The translations under genes and the position numbers were made by a program. From Bacteroidota bacterium (GTDB lineage: Bacteria; Bacteroidota; Bacteroidia; Flavobacteriales_F; PHOS-HE28), in assembly GCA_023430325.1 (NCBI GenBank), contig JAEZAU010000169.1, positions 1 to 14,637 of the forward strand: a DNA stretch of 14,637 bases, written 5' to 3'. Shown here in pieces: positions 1-7,460 of this stretch. The notes under the pieces are model-generated. The model was given only the letters and a program-made list of their open reading frames with translations. It was not told the origin of the DNA and searched no databases. Position 1 is the first letter of the stretch. Each line of letters starts with the position of its first letter.

Positions 1-348
1 ATCGATAGTCTCCTGCGGAACACGCGTGGTGTAATGGCCGATGCGATCCACGTTCTGTTTGCCGTGATAGGTGGCATAGCCGCTTTTGTAGATCAGCAAT
101 TCGTACGTAGGGCATGCGCCGAAACACACGGTGCGCTGAAGTTTGAAGACGAGACTGTCCGAAGTGGCGGCCGCAGGCTCCTGTGTTGAAGTAGTCGATG
201 GCCCCGTGGCCGGAGGTGTTGGTGGGACCGGAGGCTCCGGTGTGCGAGCTTCTTCTGTGGTGGAACTTGTGTCCACGGCATTCTCTTTTTGTTTGCAGGA
301 ACCGAAAGCGATCGGAAGCATGCAGAGGGAAAGAAGGAGGGTTCTCAT
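1..348 (-). CDS. DUF6438-domain lipoprotein (partial, C-terminus outside window)
   Basis: The reverse strand reads from an ATG at 348 as 116 open codons and runs off the window edge, so only the N-terminal part is seen. Residues 1-18 form a lipoprotein signal peptide with lipobox AFGS-C (Cys18). A Pro/Thr/Ser-rich linker follows at about residues 25-62, as expected for a protein tethered to a membrane. Residues 66-105 (VFKLQRTVCFGACPTYELLI, then a GYATYHGK segment) match the start of the DUF6438 family, whose hallmark is a CFGxCPxY motif, here at 75-82. DUF6438 has no established function as far as I know. The protein is probably anchored in the outer or inner membrane, facing the periplasm. 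It is divergent from the gene at 474, and no Shine-Dalgarno sequence is visible. The family call rests on the motif from memory. Confidence 0.8.
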   Translation of the reverse strand, partial: MRTLLLSLCMLPIAFGSCKQKENAVDTSSTTEEARTPEPPVPPTPPATGPSTTSTQEPAAATSDSLVFKLQRTVCFGACPTYELLIYKSGYATYHGKQNVDRIGHYTTRVPQETID

Positions 349-473
349 CGGCGGGCCTTTGTGCGGATCATGTGCCAAAGGTGGCATTAAATGAACTTCC
401 AATGGTTAACATTGATCCAGTAGGGAAGCATACCTTGGAAGTTGCCACCTTCGTGTAAGAGAGACGAACTTTA

Positions 474-1262
474 ATGAAAGTTTTACTTGGTCTATTGTGC
501 AGTTGCCTATTCGTGCAAACAGAATCGGTACTTGGACAATTCGAGATCGATGGCCGGCGTGACTTTTCATTGCGGCCTGGTTCGATCGGGTTATCCGTGT
601 CGGCGTTGAGCTATCCGCGGTGCCAAATAACACGAACAGGCGGGCCGCACCTTCCGATCAGAGCTAATCCGATTCCTGTTCATGGATATAAACTACAGTA
701 CATAAGACGATTTAGTGAAGTTCAGGGTTTGTCAGTTGGCTTCAGTTTGTCCTCGATCCCATTTCACATTGCCTATGAGCCAGGCGAGTTAAGGGATGAT
801 TCCTCCGCGGTAATTGTTCATAGCGGTCAAACGATCATCACGACTAGAAGCAGGCTTGACAGAGTGGGAATACATATTGGCTATGTTGTCAGTTTGCGTC
901 GTTTTTTAGGGGGCGTTGTCTTTGCCGGCGTTGGAATTGGTGTCGATTCACGGTTCAGCAACGGCCATTTTTTTCTTCATGTAACGGATCGAACTGGTTC
1001 TTCCAGAGTAGACATACTGGAACTTGAGGCTAATTTTAATGATCCATTGATATATGGCGCCTTGTTCAATGTTGGTTATGAGAAGAGAATTAAACGAATT
1101 CATGGATTGGGATTTGAATTGGCTGCTTTTATAACCGGGCAAGATTTGTATCGTGCTCAGTATATCATGGCCCCATCGGCACCACAACGGAACGCTGGAA
1201 TAGTCGTGCAGTCGGCCAACTATGTAAGCGCATCATTAGTCTATAAGATCCATCTGGATTAG
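474..1262 (+). CDS. Hypothetical secreted protein, probable outer-membrane beta-barrel
   Basis: A 262-residue protein that I do not recognise as a named family. Residues 1-21 form a signal peptide (MKVLLGLLCSCLFVQTESVLG, cleavage likely before Gln22). The rest alternates polar and hydrophobic residues with many Gly and aromatic residues, in segments such as LSVGFSLSSIPF, GGVVFAGVGIGVD and YGALFNVGYEKRI. It ends in a strand-like VSASLVYKIHLD. This pattern, with no helical membrane segments, suggests an 8-12-stranded outer-membrane barrel. The Cys at residue 11 lies too early for a convincing lipobox. Codon use is visibly more AT-rich than in alaS just downstream, so it may have been acquired more recently. 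A weak promoter-like TACCTTGG lies at 431-438. It stands alone, with a divergent gene on the left and alaS with its own promoter on the right. Coding status is fairly sure and function unknown. Confidence 0.7.
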   Translation: MKVLLGLLCSCLFVQTESVLGQFEIDGRRDFSLRPGSIGLSVSALSYPRCQITRTGGPHLPIRANPIPVHGYKLQYIRRFSEVQGLSVGFSLSSIPFHIAYEPGELRDDSSAVIVHSGQTIITTRSRLDRVGIHIGYVVSLRRFLGGVVFAGVGIGVDSRFSNGHFFLHVTDRTGSSRVDILELEANFNDPLIYGALFNVGYEKRIKRIHGLGFELAAFITGQDLYRAQYIMAPSAPQRNAGIVVQSANYVSASLVYKIHLD

Positions 1263-1304
1263 CGAAGCTTTGAATTTGCAGATAGTGAGACCAACGCCTC
1301 CCGC

Positions 1305-1312
1305 TACCTTTG
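1305..1312 (+). promoter_or_regulatory. Bacteroidota -7 promoter element for alaS
   Basis: TACCTTTG matches the Bacteroidota -7 consensus TAnnTTTG exactly and lies 21 nt before the alaS ATG. The upstream -33 TTTG is not clear; candidates at 1275-1278 are spaced too far. The element overlaps the in-frame TTG codon at 1310, which argues against that codon as the alaS start. Confidence 0.6.
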
Positions 1313-1333
1313 CCGCCCGCAAAGAGCGAAGCA

Positions 1334-4021
1334 ATGACATCGAGCGAGATCCGCCAGAAGTTCCTGGACCATTTCAAGGCACGTGGCCACCAGATAGTGC
1401 CCAGCGCGCCCATGGTGGTGAAGGACGATCCGACCTTGATGTTCACCAACGCGGGCATGAACCAGTTCAAGGACCTTTTCCTTGGCAACCGCGAGGCGAA
1501 ATTCAAGCGGATCGCCGATACGCAGAAATGCCTGCGCGTTTCCGGCAAGCACAACGATCTGGAGGAAGTTGGGATCGATACGTACCACCACACGATGTTC
1601 GAGATGCTCGGCAACTGGAGTTTTGGTGATTACTTCAAGAAGGAAGCGATCCAGTGGGCGTGGGAGCTGCTGATCGATGAGTACAAGATCGACAAGAAGG
1701 ATGTGTACGTGACCTATTTCGGCGGCGATGCGGCGGACAAACTGCCGGCCGATGAGGAGACGCGCGATCTGTGGCTGAAGTACCTCCCGGCGGAACAGAT
1801 CCTGCCTTTCAGCCGCAAGGATAATTTCTGGGAGATGGGCGATACCGGTCCGTGCGGGCCGTGTACGGAGATACATGTGGATGTGCGATCGAGTGAAGAA
1901 AAGGCCGTAAAACCTGGACGTGATCTGGTGAATAACGATCATCCGCAGGTGATCGAGATCTGGAACAATGTGTTCATGCAATTCGAGCGGAAGGCCGATG
2001 GATCGCTGGTAACGCTGCCTGCGCAGCACGTGGATACGGGCATGGGTTTCGAGCGGTTGTGCATGGTATTGCAGGGCAAGAAGAGCAACTACGACACCGA
2101 TGTCTTCCAGCCGATGATCCAGGCGATCGCCAAGAGGTGCGGAAAGCAGTACGGAGGTGTCATTCCGGGCTCGACCCGGAAACTCGAAATTGTCGATCAC
2201 GCGCTTCCGGTCCGCAATACTGCGGACCAAGGCCGGAATGACAAGTCGGACATCGCGATGCGGGTGATCGCCGATCACATCCGAGCGATCGCTTTTGCGA
2301 TCGCCGATGGACAGTTGCCGAGCAATACCGGCGCGGGTTACGTGATCAGAAGGATCCTGCGGCGCGCGGTGCGCTATGGTTACAGTTTCCTTGATCTCTC
2401 CGATCCGTTCATGCATTCCTTGATCGGTGTTCTGGCCGATCAGATGGGCGCACAATTCCCTGAGTTGCGCAAGCAACAACAACTGATCGAGAACGTGGTG
2501 CAGGAGGAAGAGAAGGCTTTTTTGCGCACGCTGGATCAAGGGATCAAACGACTTGGATCAGCGCTTGGCGAGAGTACAGGAACACTTGCGGGCGACAAGG
2601 CTTTCGAGTTATTCGATACGTACGGCTTCCCGATCGATCTCACGCAGTTGATCGCTCGGGAACAAGGCCGCGACGTGGACATGAAAGGCTTCGAGGCGGA
2701 ACTGCAGAAACAGAAAGATCGATCGCGCGCTGCGTCCGCCGTTTCAACCGGAGATTGGATCGAACTGAAAAAAGGCGAGACCGAATTCATCGGTTACGAT
2801 CAACTGCGATCGGAAGCGAAGATCCTTCGTTACAGAAAGATCAGCGGTATAGGCGGCGATCAATTCCAGATCGTGCTTGATCGCACGCCGTTCTATGCGG
2901 AAGGCGGCGGCCAGGTGGGCGATACCGGCTGGTTGATCAGTAAAGACGAGAAGATCGACGTGATCGACACGAAACGTGAGAACCAGTTGATCGTTCATTT
3001 CACCAAGGAATTGCCTGCCGATCCTTCCGCGGAATTCGTCGCGCAGGTGGATGAAAAACGTCGCGCGCTCACGATGCGGAACCACACAGCGACTCATCTT
3101 TTGCATCACGTTCTGCGGAAGCAACTCGGAACGCATGTAGAGCAGAAGGGATCGCTGGTCGCGCCCGATCGGCTGCGTTTCGACATCAGTCATTTCTCCA
3201 AGATCGGCGCGGAAGAGATCGCGACGATCGAACGGGAAGTGAACGAGATGATCGGCCAGGACATCGGGTTCGAGGATCTGCGAAATGTTCCGATCGAGAA
3301 GGCGAAAGCGATGGGCGCGATGGCGCTTTTCGGCGAGAAGTACGGCGACGAAGTGCGCGTGGTGAAATTCGGCCCGAGCGTTGAATTGTGCGGCGGAACA
3401 CATGTGCCGCGCACCAGCGCGATCGGCCGTTTCAAGATCGTGAGCGAAAGTGCGCTGGCCGCAGGGATCCGCCGGTTGGAAGCGATCACCAGCGAAGCCG
3501 CCGATCGCATGATCGAGGAGAAACTCGCGAAGCTGGATGAAGTGACCACATTGCTCAAGAATAATGATGATCCGGCTGCAGCCGTGCGCCAATTGATGGA
3601 GCGGAACGCAGCGTTGGAGAAGGAACTGGAGAAGGCGGCGAAGGAAAAGGTGCAACGTCTCGCGCAGGATCTTCCGCAGAAAGCGAAACCGTTCAAGCAG
3701 GGACTTTCACTGTTGATAGATCGGATCGACCTGAACGCGCAAGGCTTGAAGGACCTCGGCCATATGTTGCGAAACTCCGATCCAGGAATGGCCGTGGTGG
3801 CGGGGACAGTTCAAGACGGAAAACCACTTCTGGCCGTATCGATCGGAAAGGAATTTTCCGCCTCCACAGGCGCTACGGCGAACGCGATCATCAAAGCCAT
3901 CTCGGCCGAGATCAAAGGCGGCGGCGGTGGTCAGCCGGATTTCGCGACCGCCGGAGGAAAGGATCCTTCAGGCTTGGATCGGGCCTTGCAAAAGGCCGAA
4001 GCGGAATTGAAGAAGTTGTAA
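1334..4021 (+). CDS. alaS: Alanyl-tRNA synthetase with a 28-residue palindromic-element insertion
   Basis: Charges tRNA-Ala with alanine in the cytoplasm and hydrolyses mischarged Ser- or Gly-tRNA-Ala. The class II catalytic core comes first (TNAGMNQFKD near residue 38, GKHNDLEEVG, a GDTGPCGPCTEIH segment). The tRNA-recognition region DIAMRVIADHIRAI follows at about 306-319. The editing domain has its zinc ligands, HTATH at 584-588 and CGGTH at 686-690. The Gly-rich C-Ala segment GGGGGQPDFATAGG is near 862-875. From the ATG at 1334 the protein has 895 residues, about 20 more than E. coli AlaRS. Residues 276-303 explain the excess: they are encoded by an 84-bp palindromic element between the catalytic core and the helical tRNA-recognition region. 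All catalytic and editing motifs are intact, so the enzyme is presumably functional. A longer reading from TTG at 1310 would overlap the promoter and is not preferred. Confidence 0.98.
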   Translation: MTSSEIRQKFLDHFKARGHQIVPSAPMVVKDDPTLMFTNAGMNQFKDLFLGNREAKFKRIADTQKCLRVSGKHNDLEEVGIDTYHHTMFEMLGNWSFGDYFKKEAIQWAWELLIDEYKIDKKDVYVTYFGGDAADKLPADEETRDLWLKYLPAEQILPFSRKDNFWEMGDTGPCGPCTEIHVDVRSSEEKAVKPGRDLVNNDHPQVIEIWNNVFMQFERKADGSLVTLPAQHVDTGMGFERLCMVLQGKKSNYDTDVFQPMIQAIAKRCGKQYGGVIPGSTRKLEIVDHALPVRNTADQGRNDKSDIAMRVIADHIRAIAFAIADGQLPSNTGAGYVIRRILRRAVRYGYSFLDLSDPFMHSLIGVLADQMGAQFPELRKQQQLIENVVQEEEKAFLRTLDQGIKRLGSALGESTGTLAGDKAFELFDTYGFPIDLTQLIAREQGRDVDMKGFEAELQKQKDRSRAASAVSTGDWIELKKGETEFIGYDQLRSEAKILRYRKISGIGGDQFQIVLDRTPFYAEGGGQVGDTGWLISKDEKIDVIDTKRENQLIVHFTKELPADPSAEFVAQVDEKRRALTMRNHTATHLLHHVLRKQLGTHVEQKGSLVAPDRLRFDISHFSKIGAEEIATIEREVNEMIGQDIGFEDLRNVPIEKAKAMGAMALFGEKYGDEVRVVKFGPSVELCGGTHVPRTSAIGRFKIVSESALAAGIRRLEAITSEAADRMIEEKLAKLDEVTTLLKNNDDPAAAVRQLMERNAALEKELEKAAKEKVQRLAQDLPQKAKPFKQGLSLLIDRIDLNAQGLKDLGHMLRNSDPGMAVVAGTVQDGKPLLAVSIGKEFSASTGATANAIIKAISAEIKGGGGGQPDFATAGGKDPSGLDRALQKAEAELKKL
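2158..2243. repeat. In-frame palindromic repeat element within alaS
   Basis: The element is bounded by perfect 11-bp inverted repeats, TGTCATTCCGG at 2158-2168 and CCGGAATGACA at 2233-2243. The core from 2159 to 2242 is 84 bp, exactly 28 codons. It contains two perfect hairpins: TTCCGGG/CCCGGAA with a 5-nt loop (2163-2181), and GGTCCGCA/TGCGGACC with loop ATAC (2209-2228). In the alaS frame it encodes a peptide starting VIPG and ending GRND. Another frame reads CHSGLDPETRN, which I recognise as a typical conceptual peptide of dispersed palindromic repeats in many bacterial genomes. Most other AlaRS proteins have no counterpart here. It resembles the Rickettsia palindromic elements known to insert into reading frames, but I cannot say it is homologous to them. 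Confidence 0.85.
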
Positions 4022-4025
4022 AAAA

Positions 4026-4049
4026 GAAGGCCACCGATCGGTGGCCTTC
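4026..4049. terminator. Bidirectional hairpin terminator between alaS and the DUF5684 gene
   Basis: A perfect 24-bp palindrome: stem GAAGGCCACC (4026-4035), loop GATC, stem GGTGGCCTTC (4040-4049). On the minus strand the stem is followed directly by six T residues, supplied by the A run around the alaS stop codon, which makes a textbook intrinsic terminator for the gene at 4068-4517. On the plus strand it is followed by GCATTAAAT, a weaker U-tract, but it probably also ends alaS transcription only 4 nt after the stop codon. Confidence 0.9.
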
Positions 4050-4067
4050 GCATTAAATGTATTCCGA

Positions 4068-4517
4068 TCAAGCCATGGAAGGCGTGGGCTGTGGCGTAAG
4101 CCTGCGTGCTGGCGGAGGCGGCTGCTTTCCATAGACAGGACCGCGATATTTCGTTTCATCGCTGAGGGCAAGGTTCAGGATGTAGAGACCGTTCAACGCG
4201 ATCACAAGCACGTAATCGAGCGTAGTACGCTTGCCGAAGCTCTGACATACTTCGATCCACAATTTCGGAAGGAAGTACAGCTGCCCCCAGATCGGGATCA
4301 ACAATTTCCATCCATCTTTCGCCGGCCGGCCTACGATCTTCAGGAAAACAACGATGTTCCACACGGGTACCAGGGCTGCGATGCCGGGTTGACCGGCCTT
4401 TTCGTACAATCTCCACTGTGCAAGGGAAGCCACTACAACCATCAAGGCGATCGCATAATAGAACGCGTAGCCCATTTTAGCGTAGATGATGTCGTGCAGG
4501 TACTGTAAGGTCTCCAT
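4068..4517 (-). CDS. DUF5684-family small integral membrane protein
   Basis: A 149-residue membrane protein. An N-terminal helix lies at about residues 17-35. The family hallmark, a KAGxPG turn running into a hydrophobic stretch (YEKAGQPGIAALVPVWNIVV, 38-57), comes next. GRPxxxxWKLLIPIWGQLYF (64-83) and a final helix (101-118) complete the fold. The C-terminal tail is Pro-rich and cytoplasmic or disordered. In Bacteroidota, similar segments occur alone (DUF5684) or next to signal peptidase I domains. No catalytic Ser/Lys dyad is visible here, so it is not itself a peptidase. Function is unknown. It is a single gene, convergent with alaS, and ends 18 nt from their shared terminator. The start ATG at 4517 is the only reasonable one upstream of the first helix. 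Confidence 0.8.
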   Translation of the reverse strand: METLQYLHDIIYAKMGYAFYYAIALMVVVASLAQWRLYEKAGQPGIAALVPVWNIVVFLKIVGRPAKDGWKLLIPIWGQLYFLPKLWIEVCQSFGKRTTLDYVLVIALNGLYILNLALSDETKYRGPVYGKQPPPPARRLTPQPTPSMA

Positions 4518-4700
4518 GGCTCGCAGATTTTAGTTAGACCACCGGGAGTTATCGGGTTCCACTGTAAAAGACGTATGGAAATGCTTCCGGTTGCCTCTCT
4601 CAACGCGTGAGGATGCCCACTTTATTTTGTTCATATCATCGATCGGACAGTGAGAAATAGCCATCGGTGGATCCTGGAGCAGGACCGGGCGAATAAAAAG

Positions 4701-4708
4701 TAGTTTTG
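4701..4708 (+). promoter_or_regulatory. Possible -7 element for folK, implying a leaderless mRNA
   Basis: TAGTTTTG matches TAnnTTTG exactly and ends 4 nt before the first folK ATG at 4713. If it is used, transcription would start at or next to the start codon. No convincing -33 element is seen 19-20 nt upstream, so this may be chance. Confidence 0.3.
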
Positions 4709-4712
4709 GCCG

Positions 4713-5213
4713 ATGATGCGGCCTCTTGAAGTGCTCGTACTGCTCGGTGGGAACGAAGGGGACCTACAGGAGATCTTCAGGTCCGCCGAGAACGAGCTGA
4801 GTGGGAGTGGCCGCATTCTGGCGCGAAGCCGCGATCATTGGACAGAGCCTTGGGGCTTTAAGGACCCACGCCTCTTCTTGAACAGGGCCCTGCTCATCAG
4901 CACGGATCTGCCGCCCGATGCTTTGATGGCCGAATGTCTTGAGATAGAGCGGCGACATGGCCGGGTCAGGAAGATAGGCCAGCCGCCGGCACCGCGACCA
5001 TTGGATATCGACATCCTGTTGATCGAAGATCTGGCACACCGCAGTGAGATCCTTCAGGTGCCACATCCGCGCATGCATCTGCGCACATTCGCGTTGCAGC
5101 CCGCGGCCGACATCGTGCCGCTTTGGGTTCATCCAAATGAAGGCATGACCGTCATTGACCTATTGCAACGTAATCTGCCTACGTTTCTGCCTGGTCGACA
5201 AGCTGATGTATGA
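4713..5213 (+). CDS. folK: 2-amino-4-hydroxy-6-hydroxymethyldihydropteridine diphosphokinase (HPPK)
   Basis: Transfers pyrophosphate from ATP to 6-hydroxymethyl-7,8-dihydropterin in folate synthesis, in the cytoplasm. The 166 residues cover the whole HPPK fold. LGGNEGD (11-17) is the N-terminal family motif, and WGFKDPRLFLN (47-57) forms part of the pterin pocket. ERRHGRVRK (79-87) supplies the ATP-contacting Arg loop. RPLDIDILLI (95-104) contains the two Mg-binding Asp residues (Asp98 and Asp100). PHPRMHLR (117-124) and a late WVHP segment close the domain. Length is normal for the family. In many Bacteroidota folK is joined or adjacent to a deoxynucleoside kinase, but here it stands alone. 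Two tandem ATGs (4713, 4716) are possible starts. No ribosome-binding site is visible. Confidence 0.95.
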   Translation: MMRPLEVLVLLGGNEGDLQEIFRSAENELSGSGRILARSRDHWTEPWGFKDPRLFLNRALLISTDLPPDALMAECLEIERRHGRVRKIGQPPAPRPLDIDILLIEDLAHRSEILQVPHPRMHLRTFALQPAADIVPLWVHPNEGMTVIDLLQRNLPTFLPGRQADV

Positions 5214-5360
5214 ACACTTTCAGCACAACCTTATGAACGATCGGTGGGGTGGAGCATATTCCAGCTTGGTAAGCCTTTGAGGATCACGCAACTTTAATGC
5301 TCACCGGCCGATGTGGAGAAGTGCGGGCGGTTGGTCTATAAGTTGCGTGCGGTCCGTTCC

Positions 5361-5368
5361 TATACTTG
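5361..5368 (+). promoter_or_regulatory. Bacteroidota-type -7 element for the TPR lipoprotein gene
   Basis: TATACTTG followed by CACCCG differs by one base from TAnnTTTG and resembles the element before tRNA-Gly (TATATTTG followed by CACCCC). It implies a start of transcription near 5373 and a leader of 30-45 nt. It also shows that the open frame upstream to 5313 is unlikely to be coding. A TTG at 5343-5345 could serve as -33 but is spaced rather close. Confidence 0.5.
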
Positions 5369-5417
5369 CACCCGAATTCAAAGAAACTTAAGACGCTCAT
5401 CCATGCAAAAGCGGCAC

Positions 5418-7112
5418 ATGAAACGTCCTGCTCTGATCGCTGCAACTGCGCTGCTACTGGCCGGTTGCGGAGGTTTGGGCAAGATGAACAAGTATGCAGA
5501 GAACATCAAATACACGGTAGATCCGAACCCTCTCATTGTACAGGGCGACTCGGTGGCCATCAATATCAGCGGCAATTTTCCGGGTAAATATTTCCACAGA
5601 AAGGCACAGGTCGAACTGACCCCGGTGCTTGTGTATACCGGTGGCGAAACACCGGCAAAGACCGTTTATTTCCAAGGAGATAAGGCTGTCGGCAACTATA
5701 CGGTGGTGCCTTATGAAGGTGGAAAGGCCTTCACATACAACCACAAGGTGGCCTATACACCCGCCATGGCCGAGAGTGATCTGGTGGTGCGCATCCTTGG
5801 CCGGCAGGGCAAGAAGGAAAAGCCCTTTGAAGATGTAAAGATCGCCGATGGTGTCATGACCACACCTTATCTGTTGGTGGCTGATGACAAGGTCCTGCTC
5901 GGTAAGGACCAGTTCCAACGGATCACCAACCACACACAGGATGCGGTGATCAACTATCTGGTGAATTCCAGCGTGGTGCGTCCTGGTGAGTTGAAGGAGC
6001 AGGACGTGAAGGACATGAGCACGTTCATCAAAGGGTTCGCTGCCAAAGGCAACATCGATCTGAAGGGCCTTTCGATCGATTCATGGGCCAGTCCTGAAGG
6101 TGAATTGACCTTGAACGAGAACCTGGCCAGTGATCGTGCCAAGAGCGCACAGAATTGGGCGAAGGGTGATCTCAACCGCGCGAAGTTCGCTGATGCCAAG
6201 AATGACGCCTTCTACACCCTGAACCCACGTGGCGAGGATTGGGATGGTTTCAAGCGGGAGATGCAGCAGAGCCAGGTGCCAGACAAGGATCTTGTACTGC
6301 GCGTGCTGGAAATGTATCCTGATGTCACCAAGCGTGAACAAGAGATCAAGAACATGGCCGCTACTTACAAGGAGATCGCAGATGAGATACTCCCCAAGTT
6401 GCGCCGCAGTGAGATGAGCTTGAACTATGAGGTGGTGGGAAAGACCGATGCCCAGATCACCGAGATGAGCCGTAGCACACCGGATTCCCTTACCGTGGAA
6501 GAGTTGCTCTTCGCTGGAACGCTCACCACCGATCTGAACGAGCAGCTGCGGATCTATCGGGAGACCGAGCGCGTGTACCCGCAGGACTACCGTGGCGCGA
6601 ACAACGTAGGCTACGTGTTGATGATGCAGAACAAGGTGGATGAAGCTCAAGCCCAATTCCAGAAGGCGAACAGCATACAGGAGAACCCTGTGAGCAACAA
6701 TAACCTTGGCGTGGTGGCACGCTTGAAGGGCGATCGTAAGCGGGCGATGGAGCTTTATGGCAAAGCCGGTGAGGCAGGGCCTGAAGTGAAATACAACATG
6801 GGCATCGTACACATCCAGAACGGTGATTACAGTGCGGCCAATACCAACATGTCCGGCCAGAATACGTTCAATGCTGCATTGGCGAAGATGTTGAGCGGTG
6901 ATGCCGCTGCCGCCCAGCGTATCATGGAGCAGGCTACGGAGAAGGATACTGCCCAAGGGCATTACCTCATGGCCGTGATCGCCGCCCGCCAGAGCAATTG
7001 TGATGGTGTTCGCGATCATTTAGGCCAGGCTGTGCAGAAGGATGCCAGCATGCGTGAGAAGGCGATGAAGGATCTTGAGTTCCGGAATTGCCAGGGCCAA
7101 TTGGGCCTTTGA
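5418..7112 (+). CDS. TPR lipoprotein with OmpA-like segment
   Basis: A large periplasm-facing lipoprotein of 564 residues. From ATG 5418 the signal peptide MKRPALIAATALLLAGC has lipobox LLAG-C (Cys17); ATG 5403, five codons earlier, is equally possible. Residues 20-180 are beta-rich and not recognised. A middle segment with WASPEGELTLNENLASDRAK (223-242) resembles the SPEG/NxxLSxxRA part of OmpA-like peptidoglycan-binding domains in Bacteroidota, though the whole OmpA motif is not evident. The last third (about 375-480) holds TPR-like helix pairs (NNVGYVLMMQNKVDEAQAQF, NNNLGVVARLKGDRKRAMEL, KYNMGIVHIQNGDYSAA). Such proteins are common in Bacteroidota envelopes, and their roles are mostly unknown; scaffolding between peptidoglycan and outer membrane is an inference. 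It has its own promoter and a strong terminator, so it is monocistronic. An upstream in-frame ATG at 5313 is rejected because the promoter lies inside that extension. Confidence 0.85.
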   Translation: MKRPALIAATALLLAGCGGLGKMNKYAENIKYTVDPNPLIVQGDSVAINISGNFPGKYFHRKAQVELTPVLVYTGGETPAKTVYFQGDKAVGNYTVVPYEGGKAFTYNHKVAYTPAMAESDLVVRILGRQGKKEKPFEDVKIADGVMTTPYLLVADDKVLLGKDQFQRITNHTQDAVINYLVNSSVVRPGELKEQDVKDMSTFIKGFAAKGNIDLKGLSIDSWASPEGELTLNENLASDRAKSAQNWAKGDLNRAKFADAKNDAFYTLNPRGEDWDGFKREMQQSQVPDKDLVLRVLEMYPDVTKREQEIKNMAATYKEIADEILPKLRRSEMSLNYEVVGKTDAQITEMSRSTPDSLTVEELLFAGTLTTDLNEQLRIYRETERVYPQDYRGANNVGYVLMMQNKVDEAQAQFQKANSIQENPVSNNNLGVVARLKGDRKRAMELYGKAGEAGPEVKYNMGIVHIQNGDYSAANTNMSGQNTFNAALAKMLSGDAAAAQRIMEQATEKDTAQGHYLMAVIAARQSNCDGVRDHLGQAVQKDASMREKAMKDLEFRNCQGQLGL

Positions 7113-7133
7113 TCGGAAGTTCGATAGTTACTA

Positions 7134-7160
7134 AAGGGGCGCCTCACAAAGGCGCCCCTT
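7134..7160 (+). terminator. Intrinsic terminator of the TPR lipoprotein gene
   Basis: A perfect 10-bp stem, AAGGGGCGCC (7134-7143) and GGCGCCCCTT (7151-7160), with loop TCACAAA, lies 21 nt after the stop codon and is followed by the T-rich CTTCGTTCTGACTTTCTG. The run of three A before the stem gives a modest U-tract in the opposite direction as well. Confidence 0.85.
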
Positions 7161-7399
7161 CTTCGTTCTGACTTTCTGTATACAGCGATCGAAGCTGGTG
7201 TTCGAGGCAAATGCCATTCACCATCACGGCGGGAATATTTCGGTGAGAATGATCTCAAATCCGGATCGGTATGTTGAAGCATGCGATCAACGAAATGTTG
7301 GCATACTAGCCGACGATACTTTGAAAATACCGATATGGACGCAGAACTCAGCTTAGCAATGACCAGAATGGCGTAAGTGGAGCAGCCGGAAAGCCCACA

Positions 7400-7433
7400 G
7401 GCCGTATTCCCGCAGTTCTGCGGGAATACGGCC
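7400..7433. repeat. Perfect 16-bp hairpin, REP-like element
   Basis: GGCCGTATTCCCGCAG (7400-7415), a two-base TT spacer, and CTGCGGGAATACGGCC (7418-7433) form a perfect inverted repeat. There is no T-tract on either side, so it is not a normal terminator. On the minus strand it is followed by a GGGCTTTCCGGCTGCTCCAC stretch that recalls dispersed intergenic repeats of Bacteroidota genomes; that resemblance is from memory. Confidence 0.7.
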
Positions 7434-7460
7434 GCGGACTTGCAGGCGAAGCCACGCCCC

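Noticed and set aside
1310..1333. Extended AlaRS start at TTG 1310
   Set aside because: The TTG is part of the -7 element TACCTTTG, and ATG 1334 gives the family-typical N-terminus.
1304..2539. A long open frame (411 codons) on the minus strand opposite alaS, and a similar one at 2744-3655
   Set aside because: Both are antisense to a fully conserved alaS, have no recognisable domains, and arise from the codon bias of alaS.
5313..5402. Extended N-terminus of the TPR lipoprotein from ATG 5313
   Set aside because: The promoter element lies inside the extension, and the lipoprotein signal peptide starts at 5403/5418.
6081..7019. A 312-codon open frame on the minus strand opposite the TPR lipoprotein gene
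   Set aside because: The plus-strand protein has a signal peptide, TPRs, a promoter and a terminator. The antisense frame is rich in His and Leu without domain character, typical of a shadow.
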